A stretch of 64,000 nt of DNA from Actinomycetota bacterium. GTDB taxonomy: Bacteria > Actinomycetota > Geothermincolia > Geothermincolales > RBG-13-55-18. Made by a program: the position numbers and the translations under genes. Under the pieces are notes generated by a model. It was not told where the DNA came from. It saw only the letters and a program-made list of their open reading frames with translations, and made no database searches. Shown piece after piece: positions 62,854 through 64,000 of this stretch (position 1 is its first letter; every line of letters starts with the position of its first letter). The DNA lies in assembly GCA_014360655.1 (NCBI GenBank), contig JACIXC010000015.1:1-64000 (forward strand), given 5' to 3'.

Positions 62854-64000
62854 GGCTTTCACACTTGCTGGAGGGGTTGGAGGGGGTCCGTCAGGAGACG
62901 GGAGGGGATCCCGAGGTGAAGGGCATAGCCTACCATTCCGCGCGCGTGAAGCCCGGGTACCTCTTCTGCGCCGTGCCCGGTTTCCGCACCGACGGCCATC
63001 TTTACCTGCAGGAGGCGCTGGAGAGGGGAGCCTGCGCCCTGGTGGTGCAGGCGGGGAAGGAGATCCCGCCCGGCGCCGAAACGCGTGCCGCGGTGGTGAG
63101 GGCGGCCGACACCCGGCTGGCGCTGGCCCTCATGAGCGACCGTTTCTGGGGCCATCCCAGCGCCGGAATGCACCTGGTGGGCATCACCGGCACCAACGGC
63201 AAGACCACCACCTCCTTCCTCGTGGAGGCGGCGGCGCGGGAAGCGGGTCTCAAGGCCGGCCTCATCGGGACGGTGGTCTACAGGAGCGCCGGCCGCGAAC
63301 TTCCCGTGGAGCGCACCACGCCCGAATCCGCGGACCTGCAGGAGCTCCTCGCCTCCATGGCCGGGGAGGGGTGCAGTGTGGTCGCCATGGAGGTCTCCTC
63401 CCATGCCCTGGCCCTGCGTCGCGTGGACGGCTGCCGTTTCCGGGTGGGCGTCTTCACCAACCTGAGCCAGGATCACCTGGATTTCCACCGGGACATGGAG
63501 GAATACTTCCGCGCCAAGGAGAGGCTCTTCCTCCCGCTTTCGCGCGGGGGATTGCAGGCGGAGTCGGCGGCGCTGAACGTGGATGATCCCTACGGCAGGC
63601 GGCTGGCCGCCACGGCGACGGGGAGGGTGCTCACCTACGGAACGTCGCGGGACGCGGAGCTGCGGGGGGAGCTGCTCGCCATGGGCTTGAAGGAATCCCG
63701 CATCGCGGTGCGTTACCGCGACTGGGCCGCGGAGGGCGTGACCGCGCTCACCGGGTCCTTCAACCTCTACAACATCCTGGGGGCCCTGGCGGCATGCATA
63801 CTACTCGGCCTGGACGCGGAAAAGAGCATGCGGGGGATCCTCTCTCACCCCGGGGTCCCGGGAAGGTTCCAGGCGGTGGAGGAGGGGCAGGATTTCGCCG
63901 TGCTGGTGGACTACGCCCACACGCCGGATTCGCTGCGCCGCGTCCTGGAGGCGGCGCGCGAGATAACGGAAGGAAGGGTGATCGCGGTCTTCGGGTGCGG
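62850..64000 (+). CDS. murE: UDP-MurNAc-tripeptide synthetase (partial, cut by window end)
   Basis: The first 383 residues are present; the frame is open at the right edge. ATP-binding GITGTNGKTTTSFLVEA (about 110-126), TTPESADLQ, VAMEVSSHALALRRV and NLSQDHLDFH are typical of MurE, as is YAHTPDSLRRVLEAA in the C-terminal ligase domain. It adds the third amino acid to UDP-MurNAc-L-Ala-D-Glu. The residues that choose diaminopimelate or lysine (DNPR-type motif) lie beyond the window. It starts at ATG 62850, overlapping the PBP stop. Confidence 0.93.
   Translation, partial: MRLSHLLEGLEGVRQETGGDPEVKGIAYHSARVKPGYLFCAVPGFRTDGHLYLQEALERGACALVVQAGKEIPPGAETRAAVVRAADTRLALALMSDRFWGHPSAGMHLVGITGTNGKTTTSFLVEAAAREAGLKAGLIGTVVYRSAGRELPVERTTPESADLQELLASMAGEGCSVVAMEVSSHALALRRVDGCRFRVGVFTNLSQDHLDFHRDMEEYFRAKERLFLPLSRGGLQAESAALNVDDPYGRRLAATATGRVLTYGTSRDAELRGELLAMGLKESRIAVRYRDWAAEGVTALTGSFNLYNILGALAACILLGLDAEKSMRGILSHPGVPGRFQAVEEGQDFAVLVDYAHTPDSLRRVLEAAREITEGRVIAVFGC

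Overview
The window is a high-GC bacterial chromosome segment. It carries a complete start of a division and cell-wall (dcw) cluster (mraZ, rsmH, ftsL-like, a class B PBP, murE cut by the window end), lipoproteins, L,D-transpeptidases and a large set of CoA-thioester, B12 and iron-sulfur redox genes. No oxygenase or respiratory oxidase is visible. I infer an anaerobic or facultatively anaerobic, Gram-positive-type organism, plausibly an uncultivated deep-branching Actinomycetota lineage. That placement rests on gene content and style, not on a marker-gene comparison.

Layout. 1-12.3 kb: end of a transposase, an orphan ADP-forming acyl-CoA synthetase beta subunit, a MEDS-domain histidine kinase, a two-subunit CoA-transferase, an acetyl-CoA-synthetase-like ligase, an FAD amine-oxidase-fold enzyme and a beta-keto acid cleavage (BKACE) enzyme, separated by three loci of an unusual mosaic hairpin repeat. 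12.7-25 kb: a zinc-ribbon protein overlapping cobO, then a B12-dependent acyl-CoA mutase (large and small subunits), then, behind a strong promoter, one operon of HdrD-like protein, EtfB, EtfA, HdrA and FlxD, C, B, A homologues, closed by a terminator. This is the most notable region. It looks like a module that passes electrons from acyl-CoA oxidation (ETF) through an Hdr core to an NAD-linked Flx complex, beside a mutase whose pocket residues match isobutyryl-CoA rather than methylmalonyl-CoA mutase.

25-44 kb: two L,D-transpeptidases (one with four C-terminal WYFAEG repeats), a class II photolyase paired with a DUF523-DUF1722 protein, a PAS-GGDEF gene broken by a 13-nt duplication, a Na/phosphate cotransporter, tRNA-Gln and tRNA-Glu, an IPT/TIG lipoprotein, a divergent polysaccharide deacetylase, a nitrilase-family amidohydrolase, an SDR, a beta-helix lipoprotein, a methyltransferase and a GH3 beta-glucosidase.

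44.5-58.7 kb: a second B12 mutase pair with a strongly altered active site (Ile, Val and Gln at positions normally Tyr, Arg and His), a fourth repeat locus, an alpha/beta hydrolase behind a possible operator, then a tightly packed operon (cupin, hisG, degenerate GGDEF, phosphoesterase, hisC, hydroxyacid dehydrogenase, two glycosyltransferases), and a FadD-type acyl-CoA ligase. 59-64 kb: the dcw cluster.

Together the CoA ligases, CoA-transferase, BKACE, two mutases, cobalamin adenosyltransferase and the Etf-Hdr-Flx operon suggest degradation or interconversion of short or branched acyl-CoAs coupled to flavin-based electron transfer.
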